Origin: Vreelandella lutescens
GTDB taxonomy: Bacteria > Pseudomonadota > Gammaproteobacteria > Pseudomonadales > Halomonadaceae
Reading direction: 5' to 3'
DNA: 64,000 nt
Assembly: GCF_014640815.1 (NCBI RefSeq)
Contig: NZ_BMHM01000001.1
Location: 186,001-250,000 of the forward strand
The position numbers and the translations under genes were made by a program. Below the pieces are notes generated by a model. The model worked only from the letters and a program-made list of their open reading frames with translations. It was not told the DNA's origin and ran no database searches. Of this stretch, positions 1 through 10,079 are shown piece by piece (the first letter of the stretch is position 1; each line of letters opens with the position of its first letter).

Positions 1-627
1 CAAGCAGAGATGACCCTCTAAGCCCTGCTCGGTGAGCTGCTGCAGGTAGGCTTCGCGGTCGTTATGGCGCTGATTGACGCGCAGCGTCATCGGCCCGGGT
101 TCATTATTGGCCTGGGCAATCGCACGCCACTGTTCGGGCCAAGCAGCGCGCAGGGCGTCCAGCAGCCAGGGTGGGTGCTCAAGAGCCACGCTTTCATCAC
201 GATCAACGACCGCTTGCAGCGCCTCGGCTTCACGCTGTAGGCGGCGCAGGCAGCCATTAAGCACTCGTGTGGCCCACTCTTTACCCAGCAGGCGGGCAGC
301 GCCAGCGGTTTCACCCACCGCCGCGTGGGCAGGGATACGCATGTAGAGCAGCTGATAGATGCCCACTAACAGCAGGGCGTGAACATCCGCATCGCGCTTT
401 TTGAACGGCTGCTTAAGCAGCTGATTCGCCAGCGCCTGCAAGCGCGGTAAGCGGCGGCAAGTGCCGTAGCAGAGCTCTTTTAACAGGCTGCGGTCACGGG
501 CCACGACGCTATGCTCATCTAGCCCAGCGAGTGAGCCCTTATCGGTGAGCACCGGGACGAGGCTGCGGGCGGCCGCTGCGCGAACATCGATGCCGCTGCC
601 GCCTTTGGCTGGGCGTTGCTGGCTCAT
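1..627 (-). CDS. rsmB: 16S rRNA m5C967 methyltransferase RsmB, partial (N-terminal 209 residues)
   Basis: The reverse strand reads as an open frame from ATG at 627 to the left window edge. It begins MSQQRPAKGG and continues with a NusB-like helical region typical of the RsmB N-terminus (RSLLKELCYGTCRRLPRL, then AHAAVGETAGAARLLG). RsmB methylates C967 of 16S rRNA with S-adenosylmethionine; the catalytic C-terminal domain lies beyond the window. The start overlaps the fmt stop by ATGA (624-627), so the gene is translationally coupled to fmt. The order fmt-rsmB is the usual gammaproteobacterial one, normally followed by trkA. It is partial only because the window ends. Confidence 0.9.
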   Translation of the reverse strand, partial: MSQQRPAKGGSGIDVRAAAARSLVPVLTDKGSLAGLDEHSVVARDRSLLKELCYGTCRRLPRLQALANQLLKQPFKKRDADVHALLLVGIYQLLYMRIPAHAAVGETAGAARLLGKEWATRVLNGCLRRLQREAEALQAVVDRDESVALEHPPWLLDALRAAWPEQWRAIAQANNEPGPMTLRVNQRHNDREAYLQQLTEQGLEGHLCL

Positions 628-1610
628 GGGTGAGCTCCTTGTGAGGATGAGGGTTGCCCGAGCCGAGTGCCAACGGTGAGAGGCGTTTGGCGGGCGTTTA
701 ATAAGTCGCGTACGGCCATGGCTTTGCCGCCGGGCAGTTGAGCGCGGCTAACGCACAGTACTTGCTGGCCCTGTTCGCCGCAGGCAATGCGCAGGTGCTC
801 ATCGCCATGCGCCAGCAGCGCGCCGGGGGGCGAAGGCGGCTGTTCGCCGTCTTCTACGCTGGCCATTAAAAGCCGCAGGCGGTCGCTGCCTAGCGTGCAC
901 CAGGCCACCGGCCACGGGTTAAAGGCGCGGATTTTACGCGCCAGCTGCTCGGCGGGCTGGGTAAAGTCTAGCTCGGCCTCGGCTTTGCTGAGTTTGGTGG
1001 CGTAGGTGACCCCTTCGTTTGGCTGCGGCGTGGCCGCTAGGCTGTCGCTGTCTAACTGATCCAGCACGTTCACCAGCGCATTGGCACCTTGAATGGCCAA
1101 CCGGTCATGCAGGTCGCCGCCCGTGGTGCGGGAGGTGATCGGAGTGCGTACTTCGTACAGCATGGCACCGGTATCCAGCCCCGCATCCATTTGCATAATC
1201 GTGACGCCTGACGCGCTGTCACCGGCTTCAATGGCACGCTGAATCGGCGCCGCGCCGCGCCAGCGGGGCAGCAGCGACGCATGTACGTTAATGCAGCCTA
1301 AACGCGGCGTGTCGAGCACTGCTTGCGGCAGCAGTAGACCGTAGGCAACAACGACCATTACATCGGCGTTCAACGCGGCAAGCTCTGCTTGGGCGTCGGT
1401 ATCTTTTAGGCTAGCAGGTTGGTACACCGGCAGCCCATGTTCTTGAGCCAGCTGTTTAACCGGGCTTGGGGTGAGCTTACGCCCACGGCCTGCGGGGCGG
1501 TCTGGCTGAGTGTAAACCGCCACCACTTCGTGCTCGCTGTCGAGCACAGCAGCAAGGCTTGAGGCGGCGAAGTCTGGCGTGCCAGCAAAAACAACGCGTA
1601 ACGGTGACAT
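624..1610 (-). CDS. fmt: Methionyl-tRNA formyltransferase
   Basis: Transfers a formyl group from 10-formyl-THF to Met-tRNAfMet, making the initiator tRNA. The 328-residue length is normal for the family. The N-terminal Rossmann-type domain starts with FAGTPDFA (about residues 8-15). The active-site region carries INVHASLLPRWRGAAP (about 106-121) followed by MDAGLDTGAM, which supply the conserved Asn, His and Asp. A C-terminal domain for tRNA binding follows (FNPWPVAW). It is transcribed with rsmB (4-bp overlap), downstream of def in the same direction with a gap of about 150 bases. Def removes the formyl group that Fmt adds, so the two act as a pair. Confidence 0.96.
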   Translation of the reverse strand: MSPLRVVFAGTPDFAASSLAAVLDSEHEVVAVYTQPDRPAGRGRKLTPSPVKQLAQEHGLPVYQPASLKDTDAQAELAALNADVMVVVAYGLLLPQAVLDTPRLGCINVHASLLPRWRGAAPIQRAIEAGDSASGVTIMQMDAGLDTGAMLYEVRTPITSRTTGGDLHDRLAIQGANALVNVLDQLDSDSLAATPQPNEGVTYATKLSKAEAELDFTQPAEQLARKIRAFNPWPVAWCTLGSDRLRLLMASVEDGEQPPSPPGALLAHGDEHLRIACGEQGQQVLCVSRAQLPGGKAMAVRDLLNARQTPLTVGTRLGQPSSSQGAHP

Positions 1611-1760
1611 GGTGGTGAGCCCTTAAGTGCGAGAGGATGACAATAAAAAGATGCCGGGTATGAAACGCATAAAGGCCGAGAGGCAGCGCTGTGGCCCGCA
1701 GAGAAAAGCCTGTGGGTGTCAGCGTGTCAGCTCGGCCAGTCGCCCTATGGCAAACGTGGA

Positions 1761-2273
1761 TTAGGCGTCGTTAATCAGCTTGTGGCGTTTTTGCATTTTT
1801 TTCATTACCCGGTCGCGCTTGAGCGGCGAGAGGTAATCCACAAACAGTACGCCTTCCAGGTGGTCGTACTCATGTTGAATGCAATGGGCCAGCAGGCCAT
1901 CCGCTTCCAGCTCGTAGGGCTCACCGTTACGGTCCAGCGCATTGAGCTTCACTTTCAGATAGCGCGGCACTTCAGCGTAGTACTCAGGGATCGACAGGCA
2001 GCCCTCAGAGAGCGGCTCTTTGGCATCGCCAATGGGCTCATAACGTGGGTTGATCAATACCAGCGGCTGGGAGTTATCGTCGCTGACATCCATCACCACC
2101 ACGCGGCGATGTACGTCGATTTGCGTCGCTGCAAGGCCAATGCCTCGTGCGTCGTACATGGTCTCCAACATATCGTCGACGAGCTGGCGGACCTCGTCGT
2201 CAACGGTTTCCACCGGTACCGCCTTGGTGCGCAGGCGCTCGTCGGGGAATTCGAGAATAGGAAGCTTGGCCAT
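1761..2273 (-). CDS. def: Peptide deformylase
   Basis: Removes the N-formyl group from nascent proteins at the ribosome exit; a metal (Fe2+) hydrolase. All three family motifs are intact: GIGLAATQ (44-51), EGCLSIP (90-96, with the metal-binding Cys) and HEYDHLEG (134-141, two metal-binding His and the catalytic Glu). The 170-residue length is typical of type 1 deformylases. It is divergent from the LysM gene at 2447 and lies upstream of fmt and rsmB on the same strand. I see no abnormality. Confidence 0.97.
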   Translation of the reverse strand: MAKLPILEFPDERLRTKAVPVETVDDEVRQLVDDMLETMYDARGIGLAATQIDVHRRVVVMDVSDDNSQPLVLINPRYEPIGDAKEPLSEGCLSIPEYYAEVPRYLKVKLNALDRNGEPYELEADGLLAHCIQHEYDHLEGVLFVDYLSPLKRDRVMKKMQKRHKLINDA

Positions 2274-2446
2274 GGCGTTACAATCACCGTTATGCTGAGT
2301 CTTTAAGATGAGCAGGCTGGCCTGGGTCAGCGAGCCTAACTGCTTTACTATTAACCACTATATCATGCTGACAGCGTTCCTGGGCACGCGCAACGCCGTG
2401 CCGTGCCTTGAAACCGCTTCACCAACGACTGCCTGGGGAGAACCGG

Positions 2447-3493
2447 ATGGTGGCTCGAAAGCCTCTTTATTATAGCGTCTTTGGCGCGCTCTTAATGTGG
2501 GTGGTGCTGGTCAGCCCATCAGCCTCCGCCTGGGAGCAGCTACGCAGCGATGCGCCAGAGCGCTATGAGGTAGTGCCAGGCGATACGCTTTGGGGCATCT
2601 CCTCGCGCTACCTACACTCGCCTTGGCAGTGGCCTTCGCTGTGGCAGGCAAATCCGCATATTCGCAATCCCCATCTCATTTATCCTGGCGACGTGCTGGT
2701 ATTAGGCAACTGCCAAGGGCAGCCGTGTTTAAGCTTGGAGCGCGGCCAAGGCATCGTCAAACTCTCGCCACAAATGCGTACCGTGCCGGAGCGCGAAGCC
2801 ATCACGCCGATTCCGATGGAAGTGGTGCGCTCTTTCCTGCGCGAGCATCGGGTGGTCGAACCAGGCGAAAACCTGCAGGAGCTGGCGTATGTGGTCGGTG
2901 GTGATAATCAGCGCTTAATTAGCGGTGCGGGCGATACCTTGTATGTCCGCGGGCAGGTGCCAGCAAGAACGCCACTGGGTATTTACCGCCCAGGTGAGCC
3001 TTATATCGCGGCCGATGGCACGCTGCTGGGCGATGAACTGATCAATATCGGTGAAGCGCGCTATGTGAGTAGCGAAGGGGATATTGCCCGTATAGAAGTG
3101 CTTAGCGCTTACCAAGAGGTGCGCAATAACGACATCTTGCTGCCGCTTGAGGACCGCGAGCTCAGCGATACCTTTATGCCCCGGGCACCGTTGAATGATG
3201 TGGCGGGTCAGATTGTTGCAGTACCCGGCGGGGTGCGATTTATTGGACGCCTGCAGATAGTAGCGTTGGATCTCGGGTCGCAAGATGGCCTTCAGCCAGG
3301 GCATGTGCTGCGTGTGAACCAGCAAGGGGAGCTGGTTAACGACCCACGCACCCAGGAATTGCTCCGGTTACCCGAAACGGAAGCTGGCTTGGTGATGGTG
3401 TTCAGGCCCTATAACCACATGAGCTACGCCTTGGTGATGCAGGCCTCGCGGGTGCTGGAGGTAGGCGACAGCGTGCGCACACCCACGCAATAG
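2447..3493 (+). CDS. LysM-domain envelope protein, TsaP-like
   Basis: Exported protein of 348 residues. I chose the ATG at 2447 (MVARKPLYYS) because a GGGGAG ribosome site lies six bases upstream and a signal peptide follows directly (hydrophobic core, cleavage near SASA/W); an in-frame TTG at 2408 would put a charged tail before it. A LysM peptidoglycan-binding domain follows (YEVVPGDTLWGISSRY... NPHLIYPGDVL), then about 250 residues without a motif known to me. The place between def and dprA matches that of the Pseudomonas LysM protein TsaP, which anchors the type IV pilus secretin. The TsaP role is inferred from synteny and domain; the LysM call is secure. Confidence 0.85.
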   Translation: MVARKPLYYSVFGALLMWVVLVSPSASAWEQLRSDAPERYEVVPGDTLWGISSRYLHSPWQWPSLWQANPHIRNPHLIYPGDVLVLGNCQGQPCLSLERGQGIVKLSPQMRTVPEREAITPIPMEVVRSFLREHRVVEPGENLQELAYVVGGDNQRLISGAGDTLYVRGQVPARTPLGIYRPGEPYIAADGTLLGDELINIGEARYVSSEGDIARIEVLSAYQEVRNNDILLPLEDRELSDTFMPRAPLNDVAGQIVAVPGGVRFIGRLQIVALDLGSQDGLQPGHVLRVNQQGELVNDPRTQELLRLPETEAGLVMVFRPYNHMSYALVMQASRVLEVGDSVRTPTQ

Positions 3494-3527
3494 GCATCGT
3501 GACATAACAGAATATAAGGGGAACTCT

Positions 3528-4709
3528 ATGGACGCCAAGGAGTGGCTGGCGGTAAATGCTTTGCCCGGTATGGGCGCTGCGCGCATTGCGCAACTGGTGG
3601 CGCGCAAGCCCCAATGGCCACAGGGTTGGCTAGCCGCCTTACCCAGCAATGCCTCCAATGCGTTGCGGCTGTGGCTGGCACAGCCAGAACGCAGCCCTCT
3701 GCAACAGGCGGTGGATGAAACGCTTGCCTGGCTGCAGAGAGCGCCACGCCGCCACTTGCTGCATCGCGACCATCCCGCGTGGCCCGCACTGCTCAATCAA
3801 CTGCCTGACCCGCCGGTGGTGTTATGGGCCCAAGGGGATCTGAGTGCATTAGAAGGCCCTGGGCTTGCCATGGTGGGTACGCGCCGCCCAACGTCTGAAG
3901 GGAGTGGCCATGCCCAAGCGTTTGCCCGCGAGTTAGCCAATCGCGGGTGGTGCGTGGTGAGCGGTATGGCGCTGGGGGTGGATGGCGTTGCCCAGCGTGC
4001 GGCGTTAGCCGCCGGCGGACGCTCGATTGCCGTGTTGGGCTGTGGGGTCGATGTGATTTACCCTGCCCGCCATCGAGACTTACATGAGCAGTTAGGGTCG
4101 TTGCCCGGTGGCCTTTTGCTCTCAGAGCATCCACCGGGCACGGTGGCCAGGCCAGCCTTCTTTCCGCGCCGTAACCGAATTGTGACAGGCCTCTCGTTAG
4201 GCACATTAGTGGTTGAAGCCACCGAGAAAAGCGGTTCACTGGTCAGCGCGCGCCTAGCGCTTGAGCAAGGCCGCGAGCTGTTTGCGCTGCCAGGGTCGTT
4301 GCACAATGTGCAAGCCCGTGGCTGCCTACAGCTGCTGCGAACAGGGGCCACCCTAGTGCGCCATGTGGACGATATTATCGAGGAGCTGCAGCACTGGGTG
4401 CCGCACTATCTACCCACAGGGCTACCCAAAGAGCTATCCAAAGGGCTATCCAAAGAGCTAGCCACGGCGCAGCCGGTAATCAGCGCAGAGCTAACGCCTG
4501 AACTGCCCGAGGAATCATCCGATATAGAGGCTCGACCTGGTGATAGCCTGTTAAACGCCCTTGGCCCGGTGCCCACGCCGATTGATACGCTGGTTCAGCA
4601 TATGGGAGTGTCCGTGAGTGAGTGCCAACAGCGGCTTCTCATGCTAGAGCTGGATGGCAAGGTGGCGCAGCAGGCGGGCGGCTGGGTGAGGCTCGCAGCG
4701 CCATGGTAA
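3528..4709 (+). CDS. dprA: DNA processing protein DprA
   Basis: DprA binds incoming single-stranded DNA in natural transformation and loads RecA. The 393-residue protein has an N-terminal helical region, then the Rossmann-like DprA core (MVGTRRPTSEG near 121; SGMALGVDGVAQRAAL; FPRRNRIVTGLS; VVEATEKSGSL; FALPGS), and a C-terminal winged-helix (TPIDTLVQHMGVSVSECQQRL). Core and winged helix are joined by a low-complexity linker of about 50 residues built on KEL/KGL units, encoded by a 12-bp tandem repeat (4419-4466). It starts 34 bases after the LysM gene and is probably cotranscribed with it and with tsaC. Confidence 0.95.
   Translation: MDAKEWLAVNALPGMGAARIAQLVARKPQWPQGWLAALPSNASNALRLWLAQPERSPLQQAVDETLAWLQRAPRRHLLHRDHPAWPALLNQLPDPPVVLWAQGDLSALEGPGLAMVGTRRPTSEGSGHAQAFARELANRGWCVVSGMALGVDGVAQRAALAAGGRSIAVLGCGVDVIYPARHRDLHEQLGSLPGGLLLSEHPPGTVARPAFFPRRNRIVTGLSLGTLVVEATEKSGSLVSARLALEQGRELFALPGSLHNVQARGCLQLLRTGATLVRHVDDIIEELQHWVPHYLPTGLPKELSKGLSKELATAQPVISAELTPELPEESSDIEARPGDSLLNALGPVPTPIDTLVQHMGVSVSECQQRLLMLELDGKVAQQAGGWVRLAAPW
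4419..4466 (+). repeat. 12-bp tandem repeat in the dprA linker
   Basis: Four adjacent 12-base units, GGGCTACCCAAA, GAGCTATCCAAA, GGGCTATCCAAA and GAGCTAGCCACG, encode the repeated Gly/Glu-Leu-Ser/Pro-Lys stretch between the DprA core and its winged helix. The unit is a multiple of three, so copy-number change would alter linker length without a frameshift. Confidence 0.85.
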
Positions 4710-4758
4710 GATGCCGATTCCATTTTGTAATCGTCTAAGAGCTTATTCAGGAGCGTCT

Positions 4759-6311
<1,553 letters not shown>

Positions 6312-6320
6312 GGAGCTTCG

Positions 6321-7139
6321 ATGACCGACCGTTACTGCGTATTTGGCAACCCAATTAAGCACTCAAAATCGCCTCTGATTCACGGCGAGTTTGCCAGCCA
6401 AACCCAGCAAGCCATGACCTACACCGCAGAGCTTGCTCCTGTGGAGGGTTTCGCTGACGCTTGGCGGGCGTTTGTCGCCCATGGGGGCCGTGGTGCGAAC
6501 GTCACCGTCCCCTTTAAAAGCGATGCCTTTGCCCTATGCGATACCCTGAGCCAACGCGCCAAGCGCGCTCAGGCAGTCAATACGCTGATCGTGGGCGGCA
6601 ATGGGCGTATCTACGGCGACACGACCGATGGCGTTGGGCTGGTACGGGATTTGGCTTATCACCGCGTAGCATTAGCGGGCAAGCGTGTGCTGGTGCTCGG
6701 CGCAGGCGGCGCCGTGCGTGGCATTTTAGAGCCGCTGTTAGCAGAGAATCCTCGTGAGGTGGTCGTGGCAAACCGCACCGCCGACAAAGCCGAACAGTTG
6801 GCTGAGGCATTCGCTGATCTGGGGAGTATCCAGGGCGGCGGTTTTGTTTCGGTGGAAGGCCCGTTTGATGTGGTGATTAACGGCACCAGTGCCAGCCTTT
6901 CCGGCGAGTTGCCGCCGCTGCCTGAAGCGCTGTTTGCCGAAGGCGCGTGGGCCTACGACATGATGTACGGCTCAGAGCCGACGGTGTTTCTTCAGTGGGC
7001 GGGGCCGCAAGGAGCCAAGCTGCTGGATGGTCTGGGTATGCTGGTCGAGCAGGCTGCTGAGTCGTTTTTCCTATGGCGCAATGTTCGGCCAGAGACGGCC
7101 AGCGTACGCACGCTGCTGCGACAGTCGCTCAACTATTAA
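6321..7139 (+). CDS. aroE: Shikimate dehydrogenase
   Basis: NADPH-dependent reduction of 3-dehydroshikimate to shikimate in aromatic amino-acid synthesis. The 272 residues show the N-terminal substrate domain ([15 protein letters not shown], with the Ser pair that binds shikimate; NVTVPFK with the catalytic Lys) and the nucleotide domain ([12 protein letters not shown], then [10 protein letters not shown], the NRT motif for the NADP phosphate). [17 protein letters not shown] closes the fold. An AAGGAG site precedes the ATG. A strong hairpin terminator follows at 7178. Confidence 0.97.
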   Translation: MTDRYCVFGNPIKHSKSPLIHGEFASQTQQAMTYTAELAPVEGFADAWRAFVAHGGRGANVTVPFKSDAFALCDTLSQRAKRAQAVNTLIVGGNGRIYGDTTDGVGLVRDLAYHRVALAGKRVLVLGAGGAVRGILEPLLAENPREVVVANRTADKAEQLAEAFADLGSIQGGGFVSVEGPFDVVINGTSASLSGELPPLPEALFAEGAWAYDMMYGSEPTVFLQWAGPQGAKLLDGLGMLVEQAAESFFLWRNVRPETASVRTLLRQSLNY

Positions 7140-7177
7140 ATCGCTCTACTATTAAGACACTCAACTGCTAGATAAGG

Positions 7178-7208
7178 CGATGGGGGCGAGTGCCCCCATC
7201 GTTACTTT
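7178..7208 (+). terminator. Hairpin terminator after aroE
   Basis: A perfect 10-bp stem, CGATGGGGGC / GCCCCCATCG with loop GAGT (7178-7201), is followed by TTACTTT. It lies between the convergent aroE and the small membrane protein gene and can serve aroE; the T tract is imperfect. Confidence 0.7.
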
Positions 7209-7242
7209 ATCTAGCTAACTTGATCGAGTGAACCTGATCGGG

Positions 7243-7500
7243 CTAACGCGGCTTGGTATAAAACCCCACCATGCACATCACCAGCCCCACCACCGATAGC
7301 AGCATGCCTCCGTTGACCAGCAGTGGTGAGCGTTGTAGCCACGATACAAAAGGCTGCGGCGTGTCGTAGCAAGCTCCTTCTAGATAATTCCAGTAGCCGC
7401 CCTCCAGCTGGCAGGCGCGTACGTCGCCCAGTTCCCAAAAATAGACGCCCAGTAGCACCAGAATTGGCAGCACTAACAGCAGTAAACCCAATCGAATCAT
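7243..7500 (-). CDS. Small two-segment membrane protein of unknown function
   Basis: An 85-residue protein with a hydrophobic N-terminal segment (about 3-22, leucine-rich), a middle part with two Cys (about residues 30 and 44) that could sit outside the membrane, and a second hydrophobic segment (about 61-81) ending in KPR. It lies 18 bases downstream of the M48 protease gene on the same strand, so it is probably cotranscribed. I do not recognise the family. The amphipathic layout and position argue for a real gene. Confidence 0.7.
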   Translation of the reverse strand: MIRLGLLLLVLPILVLLGVYFWELGDVRACQLEGGYWNYLEGACYDTPQPFVSWLQRSPLLVNGGMLLSVVGLVMCMVGFYTKPR

Positions 7501-7518
7501 ACAAGCCTCGGGTGGCCG

Positions 7519-8322
7519 CTACGGTCGCGGGCAGTTGGGAGTGCGGCCGCTAGAGCGGGCCTGCTCGTAGGTGGCCAGTGCCTGCTCCATATTGGCTTGC
7601 AGGCCTTGAATCCGCTGTCCTTGGCTGGGGTGCGTCGACATCCAAGCAGGGGGCGCGCCGCCGCCAGAGGCTGCCTGCATGTTTTCCCACAAAGTGACGC
7701 TCTCGCGGGGGTCAAAGCCTGCCTCGGCCATCAGCTGAAGGCCAATCACATCGGCTTCGCTCTCATGGCGGCGCGAGAAGGGTAGGGCAATGCCGTACTC
7801 AGCGCCCATGCCCAGAACGCCCATCATTTGCTGGCCTGCCGGTGTTTGCATACCCGAGGTGCTGGAAATCACTGAAAGACCCAAAGACGTAGCGCTTTGG
7901 GTAGAGGCACGCTCATTGGCGTGGCGCGCCAGCACGTGACCAATTTCATGACCGACCACCGAGGCTAACTGGTCCTGACTGGTGGCGATATCCAGCATGC
8001 CGGTATTCACACCCATGTAGCCGCCAGGAAGGGCGAAGGCGTTAGGCTGCTCAGACTCAAACACGCGAATTTGCCAGTCAAGATTGCGCTGATCGTCAGG
8101 TAGTACATCAACAATGGCATTGGTAATGCACTGCACGTAGCGATGGCTTGCCTGGTTAGCGGTAGGGATGTTCTGCTGGTACTCAGCGAAGGCCTGCTGG
8201 CCCATTTGGTTGAGCTGATCATCAGAGAGCAGCAGGAGCTGTGAGCGACCGGTGGGAGAGGTCGTACAGGCTGCGATTGAAGCGCATAGTGCCGTAACCG
8301 CTAATGGACGAAGCCAACGCAT
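7519..8322 (-). CDS. M48-family metalloprotease, lipoprotein
   Basis: Envelope zinc protease of the M48 type (LoiP/YggG-like). The start at 8322 (MRWLRPLAVT) follows AAGGAAA by seven bases and opens a lipoprotein signal ending SIAACTTS, with the lipobox Cys; the frame also stays open upstream without a good start. The zinc motif is VVGHEIGHVLARH (HExxH), with the third ligand in the later SEADVIGLQLM. The 267-residue length fits a single-domain periplasmic M48 protein. It is known in the family to degrade misfolded outer-membrane proteins; the exact target here is unknown. The C-terminus carries WMSTHPSQGQRI, usual for this group. Confidence 0.92.
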   Translation of the reverse strand: MRWLRPLAVTALCASIAACTTSPTGRSQLLLLSDDQLNQMGQQAFAEYQQNIPTANQASHRYVQCITNAIVDVLPDDQRNLDWQIRVFESEQPNAFALPGGYMGVNTGMLDIATSQDQLASVVGHEIGHVLARHANERASTQSATSLGLSVISSTSGMQTPAGQQMMGVLGMGAEYGIALPFSRRHESEADVIGLQLMAEAGFDPRESVTLWENMQAASGGGAPPAWMSTHPSQGQRIQGLQANMEQALATYEQARSSGRTPNCPRP

Positions 8323-8419
8323 AGACAGTTTCCTTATAGACGAGTGGGGATCCTTGCACACAAGATAACCACTGACAGTGGTAAATCAACCCCTATCATA
8401 ACGCACTCTGAGGATGACG

Positions 8420-9292
8420 ATGGATGCTGAATTAAGCCAGCGCCTAGCGCGGTTACTCGATCATGTGGACCACTGGCTGCCACCTGCGCCGACCCCAGTG
8501 GAATGGGACAGCCATGTCGCAGCGATTTGGCAACGCCACCCGTTGGGCGGGCGGTTAGTGCCGGTGCCCCCAAGAGACACCATGACACTGGACGACCTGC
8601 TGGGCATTGAACGCCAGAAGCTGGCGTTGGTGGACAACACCCGCGCCTTTTTACAAGGCCTGCCTGCCAACCATGCGCTGCTTTGGGGTTCCCGTGGCAG
8701 CGGTAAGTCGTCAGTGATACGCGCGCTTCTTAATTCTCTGGCGAGCGAAGGTCTGCGGCTGATCCAGGTAGATCGCCATGACCTAGCAAGCCTACCGTTG
8801 CTGGTGGAACAGCTGCGTCATCAGCCGCACCGCTTTGTGGTGTATTGCGACGACCTGTCGTTCGAAGGCAACGACGATGCCTATAAAGCGCTTAAGAGCG
8901 TGCTGGATGGCGCGCTGACCGGGCCACCGGATAACGTGCTGCTCTATGCCACCTCGAATCGTCGCCACCTGTTGCCAGAGTCGATGGATGACAATAGCGG
9001 TTCACGCTTGGTGGGGGAGGAGCTGCATCACGGCGATGCGGTGGAGGAGAAAATCTCGCTGTCAGACCGTTTCGGCCTGTGGCTAGGTTTTCATCCGTTT
9101 AGCCAAGCGACCTACTTAGAGGTATGCGAACACTGGGTGGGGCGTATAGGCGGGAAGCAGGACTGGGATGATGCAGCGCGGGCGGAGGCGGTTCGTTTTG
9201 CTACGCTGCGCGGTGGGCGAAGCGGCCGGACGGCGTGGCAGTTTGCGGCCCAGTACGTGGGCCGCAAACGGCTGCATGAGCGCAGCGAGTAG
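8420..9292 (+). CDS. DUF815-family AAA+ ATPase
   Basis: Cytosolic P-loop ATPase of 290 residues. Walker A is WGSRGSGKSS (near residue 92), followed by a Walker-B-like VVYCDDLSFEG and the sensor-like YATSNRRHL, all characteristic of DUF815. The C-terminal part (FGLWLGFHPFSQATYLEV) is also typical. Two ATGs, 8414 and 8420, are possible; 8420 stands six bases after CTGAGG and is preferred. The biological role of the family is not established. It is divergent from the M48 gene, with about 100 bases between them. Confidence 0.88.
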   Translation: MDAELSQRLARLLDHVDHWLPPAPTPVEWDSHVAAIWQRHPLGGRLVPVPPRDTMTLDDLLGIERQKLALVDNTRAFLQGLPANHALLWGSRGSGKSSVIRALLNSLASEGLRLIQVDRHDLASLPLLVEQLRHQPHRFVVYCDDLSFEGNDDAYKALKSVLDGALTGPPDNVLLYATSNRRHLLPESMDDNSGSRLVGEELHHGDAVEEKISLSDRFGLWLGFHPFSQATYLEVCEHWVGRIGGKQDWDDAARAEAVRFATLRGGRSGRTAWQFAAQYVGRKRLHERSE

Positions 9293-9302
9293 CGCGTAAG
9301 AC

Positions 9303-9917
9303 TTAGCGTTGGGGAATGAGCTGCCCGTCGGCGCCTACGTTCAAGCGAATGGTGGGCGTGAGCAGGCCAGAGGGCAGCGTCATACCCAGGCCGCGCAAGT
9401 CCCCTGGGGTGATGGCCAGTTCACTACCCACAGGCAGCTCCCCTTGGCTTGCCAGCTGGCTGGCTAGCTCCAGCATGGGTGTCATGCGCTGAGTGTCAGT
9501 GGCCAGAATATCAAAAGCGACGGGCAGGCGAAGATTGGCATCTTCACCTGATGTCAGGGTGACATCTTGCTGGTACTGGCCCTGCACCGGGTCCACGCCA
9601 GGCATATCCAGCGTCCAGCGAAAGCCAGACATTTCCACCGGCGGCATACCAATAGGTAAGCCAAGCCCCATGGCCAATGTGGCCTGCACTGGCAGGCTAC
9701 CCGTGCCCAGGCTAGAGGCTAGCAAGCTAGAGAGGTCGCTGGTATCCAGCCCGGCATTGATGCTGTAAGGGCCAACGCGCACATCTTCAATGCCTAGCGA
9801 TGTCACCGCTAGCCGAAAAGCGAAAAGGCCTGTTTGAGGCAGTGCCAAGCAGCCGGTTAGCAAGCTGGCCAGCAGCAGTAAAACTAAGCCGCGTCCGCGA
9901 CGAAAAGCGTAGTGCAT
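9303..9917 (-). CDS. Putative lipoprotein of unknown function
   Basis: A 204-residue lipoprotein. The ATG at 9917 follows AGGAGG by seven bases, which settles the start; an in-frame upstream extension to 10004 is unlikely. The signal is MHYAFRRGRG, then a leucine-rich core and the lipobox LLTGC (Cys about residue 24). The mature part is rich in Gly, Leu and Pro and shows no catalytic motif; its length and alternating hydrophobic pattern suggest beta structure. I do not recognise a named family. It is the last gene before the der terminator region. Confidence 0.75.
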   Translation of the reverse strand: MHYAFRRGRGLVLLLLASLLTGCLALPQTGLFAFRLAVTSLGIEDVRVGPYSINAGLDTSDLSSLLASSLGTGSLPVQATLAMGLGLPIGMPPVEMSGFRWTLDMPGVDPVQGQYQQDVTLTSGEDANLRLPVAFDILATDTQRMTPMLELASQLASQGELPVGSELAITPGDLRGLGMTLPSGLLTPTIRLNVGADGQLIPQR

Positions 9918-10030
9918 GTACGTCCCTCCTAAGAAGGGCAGAGTGTCTAGGTGGCGAGTGCCGAAAAGCGCCGCTATTTGAGGGCGGGCGCAGGTGTCTG
10001 TCAAGTAGATTTGTGGTCAGTAGAGCCAAG

Positions 10031-10062
10031 AAAAAACGCCCGCTGAATCGTCAGCGGGCGTT
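10031..10062 (-). terminator. Rho-independent terminator after der
   Basis: A perfect 12-bp stem AACGCCCGCTGA / TCAGCGGGCGTT with loop ATCG (10035-10062) is followed, on the minus strand, by a T run (AAAAAA at 10031-10036 on plus). It lies 18 bases beyond the der stop and ends the minus-strand run above it. Confidence 0.88.
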
Positions 10063-10079
10063 GAGAAGAAGGCGAGTGC

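Noticed and set aside
1716..2306. Plus-strand open frame over def
   Set aside because: def on the minus strand has all three deformylase motifs; the plus frame is a shadow.
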